NCBI GenBank assembly: GCA_026027325.1
Contig: JAMSLZ010000001.1
Coordinates: 4,526,001 to 4,590,000 of the forward strand
Direction: 5' to 3'
Length of the DNA stretch: 64,000 bases
Source: Actinomucor elegans
Lineage: Eukaryota; Mucoromycota; Mucoromycetes; Mucorales; Mucoraceae
Shown here: in pieces, positions 11,462 through 22,507 of the stretch
Layout of the letters: each line of letters begins with the position of its first letter
Numbering within the stretch: position 1 is the first letter of the stretch
The notes under the pieces: model-generated
What the model saw: the letters and a program-made list of their open reading frames with translations, nothing else
What the model was told of the DNA's origin: nothing
Database searches by the model: none
Position numbers and translations under genes: made by a program

Positions 11462-12762
11462 CTAAGCGCTAATTGTATGGTCATAATCAATAGTGGGAAT
11501 AACAGAACTCATGAATTTTAAGAATATAATCAGGTATCTACACAAAAAAAAAGGGGTCAACCATTGTTGTATAAACAACTGCTAAACCACTTACTGATCT
11601 ACTCGAATTCCAGAATCTTCTTCAGTAGTTTCAGCACCAAGACCAGCCGTTTTACCATCACCCATTCTTTCAATAATTTTTTTCATTACTTCAGCATGCT
11701 TACAAGGATGAATTGAAGCCAAGCTAAGAGCCAAATGAGGATGTGTTTCAATGGTTACTGTCTTTTTGACATAATCGGGCGATACATCTTCAAAGACTTG
11801 AGTGGAAGTCAATGGACGACGTTCTTCATCGTAACCGAATAGCCAAATACGAGGTGTTTGATAGTATTTGTCATAAGTGATGAATACATCGTAAGTTCGA
11901 ACTTGCAGTACTTTATCACTACAGTAGATTTTAATTTATTACACTTCGTATAATATGTATTTAAATTACTTACTTGGTATCCTTGACTATGGGTTGAATA
12001 GACTATATATATAGAACATAAATAAATCGCACTAGCTAATACAAATTAAAACTCACAGGATCGTGATCTTCTTCCACTTGATCATCCATGTCAGGAATAT
12101 CGTCCATGTCAGGTATCTCATCCAAGTCAGGAATATCCTGTACATTCAATTTCTCTAAACCTTTTTTAATCTCGGCCTCCTCTTCTTCTTCAGTCATGAT
12201 ATTCTGCGCAATCTCATCCATTGTCTTGGTCACTCGATTACTATGTGTAAACATCCAATCCTCACCATCAGCTTCCATTTCGTCTTTGATGTGAGTCTCT
12301 GTATCATCTTCAGTGTATTCCATTTGACGGGCTCGTCTGATACAGGGCACTGTATAAAAAAAAAGTTGAGTATACTGTATCTATTCAGTGCTTTGCAAAG
12401 TACCGTTTCGAGTGACTAGAAACTGTTTATCACTTGGTAAGTAGTCTTTTTTCTTTTCATCAAAGCCAGCTTCCCTATTCAACATGTATATGAGCACCTT
12501 CAGGATATCGATAAATTTAACTCTCTAACCATTGCCAGGTTGGACATTTGTAAACCAAGAATTCACCAGCCGCGACAAACTACAAAAGAAAGGGTAATTC
12601 AGCCAGCTTTACCAAAAAAAACTAAAAGTGAAGCAAACTTACCTCTTCAGGTGTTATACAGCCAGTTTCCTTGAATTTTGAATTCTTTAATACAGGTGCA
12701 AGATAATCTCTTACTTTTTGGAAGTTTGAAAACACTTTATTATAGGCATCTTGAACAGACAT
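11462..12762 (-). CDS. ATG3: Autophagy E2-like conjugating enzyme ATG3
   Basis: Seven exons (12762-12643, 12579-12530, 12474-12404, 12349-12057, 12002-11974, 11918-11595, 11537-11462) give 320 residues, the usual Atg3 length. The N-terminal amphipathic helix ([20 protein letters not shown]) and [13 protein letters not shown] lead into RNVPCIRRA. An acidic, repetitive flexible loop follows ([17 protein letters not shown]), then the E2 core [20 protein letters not shown]. The catalytic cysteine is in [13 protein letters not shown], and the last exon supplies the conserved [10 protein letters not shown] tail. Atg3 transfers Atg8 to phosphatidylethanolamine during autophagosome growth. One 29-nt exon is required to keep frame. 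It is divergent from phosphoglucomutase. Confidence 0.94.
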
Positions 12763-13430
12763 TATGGCTTTTGTATTATAAAATGAAGGGGGGGAAAAAA
12801 GTAAAAGCTAAGGAAAAATGATTTTTCTTATGGCTGCGTGAACACGTCAGCTGTTGTTGGTGGTTGGTGTACATACTTTCAGAGCTATTTTTGAAATTTT
12901 ATGCAACTATTAATTGAGCTACTGATGAGCTTTCAAGTAATCATTAAAAAAAAAAGGAAGGTTCGTGTAGGATAGATTTCCCTGGCGGGATAGTAGTATT
13001 TTTTTTTTTTTTTTTTTTTTTTTGAAAAAAGACGCGCTTATTTCTTATCAAATAACTTTTATTAAAAAGACCTCGTTTCATTTAACTTGAACAAAAGATG
13101 ATTGTCCCGGTATTTCAAAAAGTCTCGTTCTACATGTAACGTGTAACAAAGGCCCTTTTTTTTAAAAAAAAAATAGAAAAGAAAAGAAAAGAAATGGGGA
13201 TCAGATTTACTGCTTATGATAGATGCAGAAAGATAACCTCCCCAACATGACGTTTCATAGTGAAACTGATATTAATGATGACACAAACACCCACTCATCA
13301 TACTCTACGCTTAAACAAACAATTTGAACCCAGTAGCTACCGACCTAAGCATGACGAAAGTTATAAAGGCCAGACTGTATTTTTTCGCGCCTTTTTTCTT
13401 TCTTTTCTTTTTGTAAATTATCTTTACTGA
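12763..13430. promoter_or_regulatory. Divergent promoter region of ATG3 and phosphoglucomutase
   Basis: 668 bases separate the two start codons. The region holds a T-tract of about 25 (12998-13022), an AAAAAAGACGCGC element just after it, and an alternating AAAAG tract near 13180. These are typical nucleosome-poor promoter features; individual elements are not proven. Confidence 0.45.
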
Positions 13431-15236
13431 ATGACTATGGTAGCTATCAAAACTATTTCTACATCGCCTTTTGAAGGCCAAAAGCCTGGAACTTCAGGTC
13501 TTAGAAAACGCGTCAAAGTGTTCCAACAAGAAAACTATACCGAGAACTTTATTCAATCCACTCTTGAAGCCATCCCAGAATCAGACGGTGGTGCCAAAGG
13601 TGCTACTCTTGTAGTGGGTGGTGATGGCCGTTATTATTCAGACCAAGTTCTTCAAGTAATTGTCAAGTGCAGTTTGGGACAAGGTGTAAGTTATTTTTGT
13701 CTATCTTTTGAAACGCACTATTTTGGTTTTTTTTTATTCACTCTTATATTATTAGGTCTCCAAATTGATCGTAGGTCGTAATGGTATTGTCTCGACTCCA
13801 GCTGCTTCCAACATTATTCGTAAGCGCAAAGCTACTGGTGGTATTCTCTTGACTGCCTCTCATAATCCTGGTGGACCCGAAAACGATTTCGGTATCAAGT
13901 ATAACTGTTCCAACGGTGGACCCGCTCCCGAATCAGTTACTAACAAGATCTATGAGCTTACCAAGTCCATCAAGGAACTCAAGCTGGGTGAAGCACCCGA
14001 AATTGACTTTTCCAAGTTGGGTACACAGCAGGTAGGCGACTTGACAATCGAAATCATTGATGGTGTAGATGATTATGTCGAGTTGATGAAAACTATTTTT
14101 GATTTTGATGCCATCAAATCCTTCTTTGCCGATAACAAAGACTTTAAGATGCTGTTTGATGGTATGAATGGTGTTACTGGTCCCTATGGTCAACGTTTGT
14201 TCGTAGAAGAGTTTGGTTTGCCCCAGTCCAGTGTAATGCGCTGTACTCCCAAGCCTGATTTCGGAGGTGATCATCCTGATCCCAACTTGACTTATGCTCA
14301 TGATTTAGTCGTAGCTGTGGATAATCAAGGTCTCGACTTTGGCGCTGCTTCAGACGGTGATGGTGATCGTAATATGATTATTGGTAAAAAGGCTTTTGTC
14401 ACTCCTTCCGATAGTGTTGCTATCATTGCTCACTATGCCAAGGATGTCATTCCTTATTTCAAAAAGCATGGTATCAATGGTTTAGCTCGCTCTATGCCTA
14501 CCTCTCAAGCAATCGATTTAGTAGCTAAAAAGATGGGTGTTGAACACTTTGAAGTACCTACAGGTTGGAAGTTCTTTGGTAACTTGATGGATGCCGGTCG
14601 TTGTTCTATTTGTGGTGAAGAATCATTTGGTACTGGTTCCGATCATATCCGTGAGAAGGATGGTCTTTGGGCAGTGTTAGGTAAGCAGATTTGAAACAAT
14701 GTTAGGTAATGTGCACTGACTCTGAACCCTAAATAGCCTGGTTGAGTATTCTTGCTCATGTCAATAAAGAAAAGCCAACAAGTGTTCAAGATGTCCTTCA
14801 AGCCCATTACAAGATCTATGGTCGCAACTTCTTCTCCAGATATGATTATGAGGAAGTGGATGGCCAACGCGCAGAGGATATGGTAAACCGTCTTCGTGAT
14901 CAGATTGAAAAGAAGGAATTGGAAAACAAAACAATTGGTGGTTTCACCATCGATAAAGCAGATGACTTTGAATATCTTGATCCTATTGATGGTAGTATCT
15001 CCAAGAAACAAGGTGTTCGTATTATCTTTAAAGATGGTTCTCGTATCATTATTCGCTTATCTGGTACTGGTTCTCAAGGCGCTACTGTTCGTCTCTATGT
15101 CGAAAAGTACTCCAACAATGCTTCCGAATTTGCTGAGGATGCCCAAGTAGGATTGAAGCCTTTGATTGATGTTGCTTTAGAACTCTCTGAACTCGAAAAC
15201 TTCACTGGTCGTAAGGAGCCTACTGTCATTACATAA
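13431..15236 (+). CDS. PGM2: Phosphoglucomutase
   Basis: Three exons (13431-13685, 13756-14680, 14737-15236) encode 559 residues, the normal eukaryotic alpha-PGM size. The catalytic phosphoserine loop is [16 protein letters not shown], the magnesium loop is [12 protein letters not shown], the sugar-recognition loop is [12 protein letters not shown], and the phosphate-binding loop is [13 protein letters not shown]. All four key motifs are intact. The enzyme interconverts glucose-1-phosphate and glucose-6-phosphate, linking glycogen, trehalose and UDP-glucose synthesis to glycolysis. The start context [23 protein letters not shown] matches the family. The symbol follows yeast use; fungi often have a second copy that cannot be judged here. 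Confidence 0.96.
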
Positions 15237-15979
15237 ATACAATCAAAGCACACAAACCATTATAATAGTACATGTAATTATTCCCTGCATAACCTTCATC
15301 ACAATAAAATAACCTCGTTTATTTGTCAAATTCATCTTCTTGAGAGTTAGCTGCTCAGTATAGCTGAGACTCAGCAACTCATCCCAAGTATGAACTGTTC
15401 ATCAAATACGACATTGAACTAAGATCGTATACATCAAATAAGATATGTATTTATTGTGTTGAGCGTTTGCTTTACGCAAAATAAATTCCGCTTGTTGATG
15501 AATTTCTAAAAAAAGAAAAGAAAATGAGGATGTTCCTCTTTGTATCTATCATAGTTCAATGAATAAGATGGATAATTGCACTCGTATTGCACCATTTTAT
15601 ACGCTCTCAGATCCTTTTCAAATCCTATTAATTATATTTAGTTTATCTACAATTGTTTGCTATTTTTTTTTTAAAAAAAAGTCAAAGCTTTTTTGGATTC
15701 GATGGTAGTAGCACTCAGTCAAATAACAGCAGTCCAATGAAATCAGAGTACCAATGTATTAGTAGTAGTAGCCGTAATATCATGTTTAACACTTACATCC
15801 CAAATAAAAGTTTATTAGCACTTCATTTACTTCAATGAACCGCAGCTGACTGTTTTTTTTAATTGTCTTTTTACATTAATTTTCAACAAGAAACTTCAAG
15901 ATAATTCATCCTGTTGCTAACCGTTATTAAAACCCAGTAAAACAACGAAATATATCTTTTTCACTTTTTTTTTATACCA
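15237..15979. other. Intergenic region
   Basis: About 740 bases between PGM and CDC26. AT-rich with A/T runs; an ACAATAAAATAACC polyadenylation-like signal lies near 15302. One short open frame (15653-15838) lacks coding character. Confidence 0.5.
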
Positions 15980-16219
15980 ATGTTACGACGTCAACCAACT
16001 TCAGTAACATTAACAGCGGCCGACGTTGAAATGTTCAAGCAACTTATACGCGAGCAGCAACAAAAAAAAGAGCCTCTAGCTGAAGATGGTGATAGTGAAC
16101 CAGACGATGTCTTTATGGGCAGATCGATCGATCACAAACGAACGCGAGATCTAAACACTCGATTAGGAATTGAAGAAGACACCTCAGGGGAACCTCTGTT
16201 CAAAAGGATCCATTTGTAA
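15980..16219 (+). CDS. CDC26: Anaphase-promoting complex subunit CDC26 (APC12)
   Basis: Single exon, 79 residues. The N-terminus MLRRQPTSVTLTAADVEMFK matches the Cdc26 signature (MLRR-x-PT, then a hydrophobic/acidic helix) that threads into the Cdc16/APC6 TPR superhelix and stabilises it. The rest is acidic and disordered, ending in a basic tail (EPLFKRIHL). Length is typical (human 85). Called from the N-terminal motif and length; the C-terminal part carries no information. Confidence 0.75.
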   Translation: MLRRQPTSVTLTAADVEMFKQLIREQQQKKEPLAEDGDSEPDDVFMGRSIDHKRTRDLNTRLGIEEDTSGEPLFKRIHL

Positions 16220-16356
16220 ATAAAAAAGTGATATATCTTATTATACCATATATATACGTGCGCGGTCGAATACCGGCTCACACTTGAATACTTTTAAACT
16301 ATGATGGTTCTTTTTCAATTCTTTTTTTTTTATATCTCTTTTCTAATGTCTTTATC

Positions 16357-18770
16357 ATGAGTATACTATTATTACTGCTACTATTACTCACTCTAGTTGG
16401 GTTCATTCAAACGTATACAAACCAAGCAAGGTTTGGACATTCTGCTGTTCAAATCAACGACAGGTATCATATATATAAAAAAACGCAAGTCCATATAGGT
16501 TCATGCTAAACCTGTAGTTCTGTAGTATTTACTTTTATGGTGGTGATTCGTCCGTGAGCTCTTCTAGTGATATAAATCAATGGATTTCTGATCTAGCCAT
16601 TCTGCCGATCCATTCATCTTATCCACTGACTGATCCACCATGGAAACCAGCTTCAGGTCCACAAGACGCTATCGGTGGCCCCTTTGTCTTCTCACAAGTA
16701 GCTTTTATGGGCAATGCAAACAATGGAAATATGATTGTCATAGGTGGTATGATGCCACAAAGTGTTACTCTAGAAACAGATGAAGGAACGACAGGCTACA
16801 GTTATGACTGGGATTTAGGGCGGTGGAATTCATTTAGCTTACCGAGCGGAAATCATCTGAACCGACAAGGTGCCGCTTGCACTGCAATTGGACACGGTAT
16901 AGCTTATGTAAATAGTTTCGTTTTATTTTTTATTTTATTTTTTATTTTTGGGAAACAAGTTGCTAATTATTCAATAGATTTGGGGCGGTAAACGTACAGT
17001 CGCAAGTTCTACTAATACATCGAAGCCAGCGCTTTCTTCAAATATGTATCGTTTTGATTCAGTGTATCCAGCTAATTCAACCGAAATATCAAGTCAAGGA
17101 AAACCATCCCCATCTTTACGTTACGCACATACGCAGACATTATTGCCAGATCATCGTATCGTTATATTAGGCGGATTTGATGGCACTACAGGTGATACAA
17201 TTCCTTTAAATGATGTATGGGTTTTTGATATTAAAACATCTACTTGGGATCATATCAATGCCAAACTGGATCATGAGAATAAGCCTGCTAATAGAAGTAG
17301 CCACAGCCAAGTTTTAATGCAGGACGGATATTCTATTCTAGTGTAAAGTGGTTTGGAATGGGAGGCATTATGTCAAGCTAAACAAGTCAATCTAACTTAG
17401 GTACGGAGGTTATGATGGATATCATGTATATAATGATGTAGCTGTACTTGATACGCGGACTTGGACTTGGACAGTAAAGAATACAAATGCTGTTGTGCAA
17501 GGACGAGCTGATGTAAGTAATTGAAAGAATAGTTTTCTTGAGATTTGAAATTTTATTTTACTTAATATCCTTAGCATACAGGTAATTTTTACATATTTCG
17601 CGTCTAAGTAACCATTGACAATAATTACTACTATTAGCGACCATGGTGGGTACAAATATGATCGTGGCATTTGGATTTACAGGAGTTTCCACTGCATTAA
17701 CTGTACTGTCAGATATAGAGGTATTAGATACCATTACTTGGAGCTGGACTTCAATATATACACCTTCCTCCGGCTACCATACAGGGAATCCCAACAGCGG
17801 AAAACCTACTGGAACAGGCAATACAAATCAGCCTAGCAACACCAATGGTCCAAGTTCGCCATCCATTGCCATTGTAGCAGGAGCAGTTACAGGAGGTTTG
17901 GTAGTATTGGTATTGATCCTGGTGGCCCTTTATATGATCAACGTGTATCATCGAAAGAAGCAACGTAAACTCGATAAAGATCGGTTTTCGGATGATTCAT
18001 CTTTGTCAGAAATATCCAGTGCTGAGCAAGAATATCATACTTCTCCAACACTGAGAAATCAGTCTATTCGAAACCACGAAATGCTGGAAATCAAGTTCAA
18101 AGATCCCCCTTCGGCGACGGAGCCTTTCGAATATTCTTCTTCTTCATCATCGCGTAGGCCGTCAGCACAAACAGCGCATCCTTTACAAATATGTACAAAG
18201 TATTTACCTTCACGATCAGATACTATTGGCACGTCTACCACAGCCAACTCTTCCATTATCTTGGTACCTTCGCCTTGGACCCCCATGGCCGCAGCTTCTG
18301 TTGGTGCAGCTTCAACCTCACCATCATCAACACGTGTTGGAGTCTCTACGACTGGCAGTAGTGCTGATTCTTGCACAGATTGGATGATCCGAAGAGCAGC
18401 TAGTACGCCTACACACCATCCAATGCAATCCATCGCCAGTAGTGTAAGCAAACCTGATGATAAGTTCTATCCTCAGCATAGCAATTTGAGACGTGCAGCT
18501 ACTATATCTGAAATCAGCAATAGCAACGCGAGGACGAGCGTTACAGGGACTCAATTGGCAGTACCTAACTCAGTTCAGTCGTCTCAAGAAGGCTTGGAAA
18601 TGCAACAAGAATCATGTAACAATAATCCTAATAATCAAGAAGATGATGATGCTTTGTTTGATAGACAAGAGTTTATATTACAGTCTGAAGAAGTAGCTAA
18701 AATAGAGGATGAACAATGGTCTTTAGGAATGATTGTTCTAGAAGGACAGCTACAAGACTCCATTATATAA
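16357..18770 (+). CDS. Membrane-anchored kelch-repeat protein
   Basis: Six exons (16357-16463, 16526-16907, 16978-17342, 17401-17512, 17575-17581, 17638-18770) give 701 residues, with the 7-nt fifth exon needed to keep the frame. A signal peptide ([16 protein letters not shown]) is followed by a kelch beta-propeller with repeated G-G turns (IYFYGGDSS, IWGGKRT, IVILGGFDGTTG, LVYGGYDGYH). A Pro/Ser/Thr/Asn stalk precedes one membrane helix (GGLVVLVLILVALYMINVY), then a basic stop-transfer (HRKKQRK) and a long Ser-rich cytoplasmic tail. The topology suggests a type I surface protein with an extracellular propeller, a common Mucorales architecture of unknown role. Substrate or partner is unknown. 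Confidence 0.8.
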
Positions 18771-18828
18771 AAAAAGAAAACTAGATAGAAGCCTATAACT
18801 ATAATAAACATCTGTATTACCACTGACT

Positions 18829-18829
18829 T

Positions 18830-18861
<32 letters not shown>

Positions 18862-18865
18862 TATA
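18829..18865. repeat. (TTA)n/(TA)n microsatellite
   Basis: About eight TTA/ATT units running directly into about seven TA units, 60 bases after the kelch gene stop codon. Seen directly; probably in its 3' UTR or just beyond. Confidence 0.85.
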
Positions 18866-19081
18866 ACTATCGAAGAGTAGCTCCTACATATATACAGGTG
18901 CCCCTAATAAGCCCCAGAAGAAGTGTTATTAATAGCCGTATATGCGGAGATAGGAACACGATGTTGGGAATTCAACAAAGCCATGTTTGCCTGTTTGATG
19001 CCTTTACCGATGCTATTATTAGTGTATAGTAACCATATCTGGTTGCTAAGGTAACCCTTCCGAAATATGCTGGCAAGATTG

Positions 19082-19142
19082 ACCGCGGAAGCTTCAGGCT
19101 AAATACCAGCTGAACCCTTATTTCAGAATCTTGTTCCGCGGT
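19082..19142. promoter_or_regulatory. Inverted CCGCGG sites upstream of the Zn2Cys6 factor
   Basis: ACCGCGGAA at 19082-19090 and its exact reverse complement TTCCGCGGT at 19134-19142, 43 bases apart, 82 bases before the start codon of the downstream zinc-cluster regulator. CCGCGG contains the CCG/CGG triplets bound by Zn2Cys6 proteins. A regulatory role is inferred. Confidence 0.5.
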
Positions 19143-19223
19143 TGCTATTGAGTTTTAAATATGCAACTATTCATATATTGCTAGACAGTCTATTCATATA
19201 TATATTATATTATCTTTTTGTTT

Positions 19224-22022
19224 ATGATTACAATTGCCATGAAACATGATCTCAAGGAAAAACAAGAACCACCTAAATCAAAACGGTTCAAAGTAGTAAA
19301 AGCATGTTATACATGCCGTGTCAAAAAGATCAAGGTAAATCTCACAACTCATCTCAGTTAAACTGGTCTAAATCCTTTCTTTTTTATTTTAAATCTATAT
19401 AGTGTGATGGAGTACAACCTTGTATGCAGGTAAATAACCAATATCAACTCGATAGAAATGCTAAAACAGATTGAATTGATTTTTTTTCTTTATTATTTTA
19501 GTGCAAAGGTGGGTTCTGAAGTTCTCTCTCTCAATTCACACCATAATAACATTTAATTAGCCCGAAAAAGACCTTGTACTTTTTCAAAAGATGGATCTAT
19601 AGTAGATATAAACCCATTAGAAAGCGAGGACTTTGCTACAGTAACTACTTCTTCATCACCTTCTCCACCTCAGTCCAGACAATCCACCCCGCTTACAGTG
19701 GATGATCAGAACAAAAAGCAGATCATGGCTGCAACGGAAATTTTGAATCGACTCAGTAAAGCATGGCCTGGTGAAGGCAAAGAAGGCAAATGGGAACTAG
19801 ATCAAACTAAATTGCGACATGTCAATAAGCCTATGCATGATAACTATTCTGAACATAACGTTCATTTGCCTTCAAAAGCCACTCAGCAGCGATTGATCCA
19901 GCTGTATTTCAAGCATTCTTATTCCATGCTTCCAATTATACCAAAGCGATTGTTTTATAAGCAGTTCGATTCACCTATTCAACATGCTACTTTTGCTTCT
20001 TATTTACTAAGTCCGATATTACTACTAATGGTATGTGCCCATGGTGCAGCCCGTCAAAATCTAGAAGAAGAAGCAGATGCGTATTTCCATCAGGCAAAAT
20101 CCATTGTAGTGGGCCGTGCGTCAGTACTACATGAACCCAAGCTAAGCACAGTCGTCGCGTTGATTTTGATGAGTCTGTATGAGTCGCGTGAAAACCCAAA
20201 TGCTACCATGTACAGCGCAGTGGCTTTTCAAATGTGCCTCGATTTGGATCTGATGCGTGATTACAGTGGTGATGTCGAGAGAAGCGCTGATATAGAAGAA
20301 GAAGATGGTGGTGCAGATCTCAAAGAACTACGAAAAAGAGTTTGTTGGGGGTGTTATACTTTGGATAAGATTATTCATATTCAATCAGGTCAACCTTGGA
20401 TGCTTCGCAGTAAAGATATTGAATTGGATATGCCTTTATTACAGCCTGGTGATGACGTAACTGAGCACAGTATTCTTGAAGGCTTTGTGGCAATGATTAA
20501 ATTATTACAGATCGCAGAACGTATCCTGCAGCCTGAGTCATTGCAGCAAATCGGACAGCCAGTAGTACGAACACATACACATGATCAAATGTCGCTTAAT
20601 CAAGATAATATATTGCTTCATTGGCTGCGATCTCTACCGTCTCACCTCCAATGGACCCCTCAACAGAATACAGCTAATATAGCTTCCTCATCTACAAAAC
20701 CATCTAATCCTATGCTATGCCAATTACATTTTGTTTATAATTTTATAGAATTATGCGTCCTTAAGCCCTATGCCTCTTCTACTGTTAAATCTATTCATCA
20801 ACGATCTGCTGCCGTTGCTACTCATATTACTCGTCTGGTCTCTGTGCTTTCCGAGAATCCTGTCTGGATATTTAACTATGCCTTTACTATCAACGCCTTG
20901 ATTGAATCTACACTTATGCATCTAAGAGATTGCTCTTATGAGAACCTCAATCTAGCGCGCCATGCCCGTTTTATGTTTCAACAAGCTATGCAAGCGATCA
21001 AATCGCTCTTGGGATCCGCTAAAACGGATCAATGCGTTACCCGTATCATTCAATTCATTACTGCCTTGGACCGAGGCTTGACTGAAGCAGATGCCAATAG
21101 TAGTGCTTACTTGAATGAACAAGATATGATGACGCCCTTTGTACTTGGTAGTTTGAATGCTAGATACGGCGAAGAAGAACGACAACAATGGTCCAAACTA
21201 GATTACTTTGCTAATGGCCTAGTAACACCGCCTACCGTCAAATCGAAATCAATATCCATGTCCTCTTCCATGTTTGTGTCGACTGCTCCTTTTCAAGGTT
21301 ATGGTGGCCATAGCGCCATTACTGATAATGTGCTGCAGGCATCCTCTCAGCAACAGCAATGGAAAATGGCAAATACACATATGACACCTGACAGATTTCA
21401 GTTTTCCAAAGCACAACCTAGTAACCCACTAGACTTTTTAAATAATAACGCTTCTACTTCTTCTTCTGGAGCATGGCCACGTCAAACCGAGAAAACCAAC
21501 ACTTCATCTTCTGTAAATAATTCACCTAATAAGCAAACTACATACCATCAACATACTCCTTCAGATTTGCTGTCTACTTCATCTGATATTGCTGCACTTG
21601 TTGCACAGATTCAAGATACCAACAAGAACAACGATAATAGCGATGGTAGCAGCAACAGCAGCAGTACTAACGAACAGCAACAGGATTGGAATGCACCTGC
21701 AACAGAAACATCTTCGAATTCAACCAATGCCATTAGCGATAATGAAAACTTGCTGTACACTTTACTATCTTCTTCAGAACATCATCACCGTACGACTAAT
21801 TCTAATAATAACAATAATAACAATACTACTACTGCTACTACCACAAGCACAGCAAGAAGACCCAGTGAACCAAGACAATACATGCAACCTTATATGAATG
21901 TTGGACTAGGTATCTACGCCTCTGCTCACCAACATCACAATGATGTGATAAGGCAGCACCTGCCTGCTTCAAATAATAATAGACCTGTGATTCTATCACA
22001 CCAGCACCAACAAACGCAATAA
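19224..22022 (+). CDS. Zn2Cys6 (zinc cluster) transcription factor
   Basis: Four exons (19224-19334, 19403-19429, 19502-19508, 19561-22022) give 868 residues. The zinc cluster is CYTCRVKKIKC-DGVQPC-MQC-KARKRPC (residues about 28-54), with all six cysteines present and the last three split across three exons, one only 7 nt long. A middle region (about residues 130-460, including KLSTVVALILMSLYESR, a Cys-Trp-Gly segment KRVCWGCYTLDK and GQPWMLRSKDIELDMP) matches the fungal-specific transcription factor domain. The C-terminal 300 residues are rich in Ser, Asn, Gln and His and probably disordered or activating. Target genes are unknown. The XlnR/Xlr1-like order of motifs is suggestive only. Confidence 0.88.
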
Positions 22023-22452
22023 GTCCGCTCTAGATCTATTAGTTAAAGTTTTCCCTTTTTATTGGAGAATAAAAATGCCGACTGAGCGGATTAATTCGCT
22101 TTATCACGCTGTATATCTGATAGATTACGTGATGTCATATCAGAATTATGTATTCTTGGAGTTTCAGTAGCTATTAGGCTAGATTTTTAACCGGTTAGCT
22201 TGGATTGCAAATTACTTTTATAGTTGCTAACGAATCAAAGCACTCTTATAGATTGACTACCATGGGTATGGCTTTTGTAATTCATTAGATAGAGAGTCAA
22301 TTCCATAGTTTGATACCCATAAAAACCTCAAGTAACCTTGTCCTCCCCTCCCCTAAATCCCACACTAAATCTGTCTTCCAAAAAAAAAAACGGGCAAGAT
22401 CCATCATCGTCAAAGTAATGAACTTTTTTTTTGTGAGACATACTCTGTGACT

Positions 22453-22458
22453 TATAAA
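22453..22458 (+). promoter_or_regulatory. TATA box of the acyl-CoA synthetase gene
   Basis: TATAAA 50 bases before ATG 22508, with a CT-rich leader between. The remaining 430 bases back to the zinc-cluster gene hold no open frame. Confidence 0.5.
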
Positions 22459-22507
22459 GAGCGCAAAGAGTTTAAGTGGAGTTATTCACCTTTTTCTTTC
22501 ATTTATC

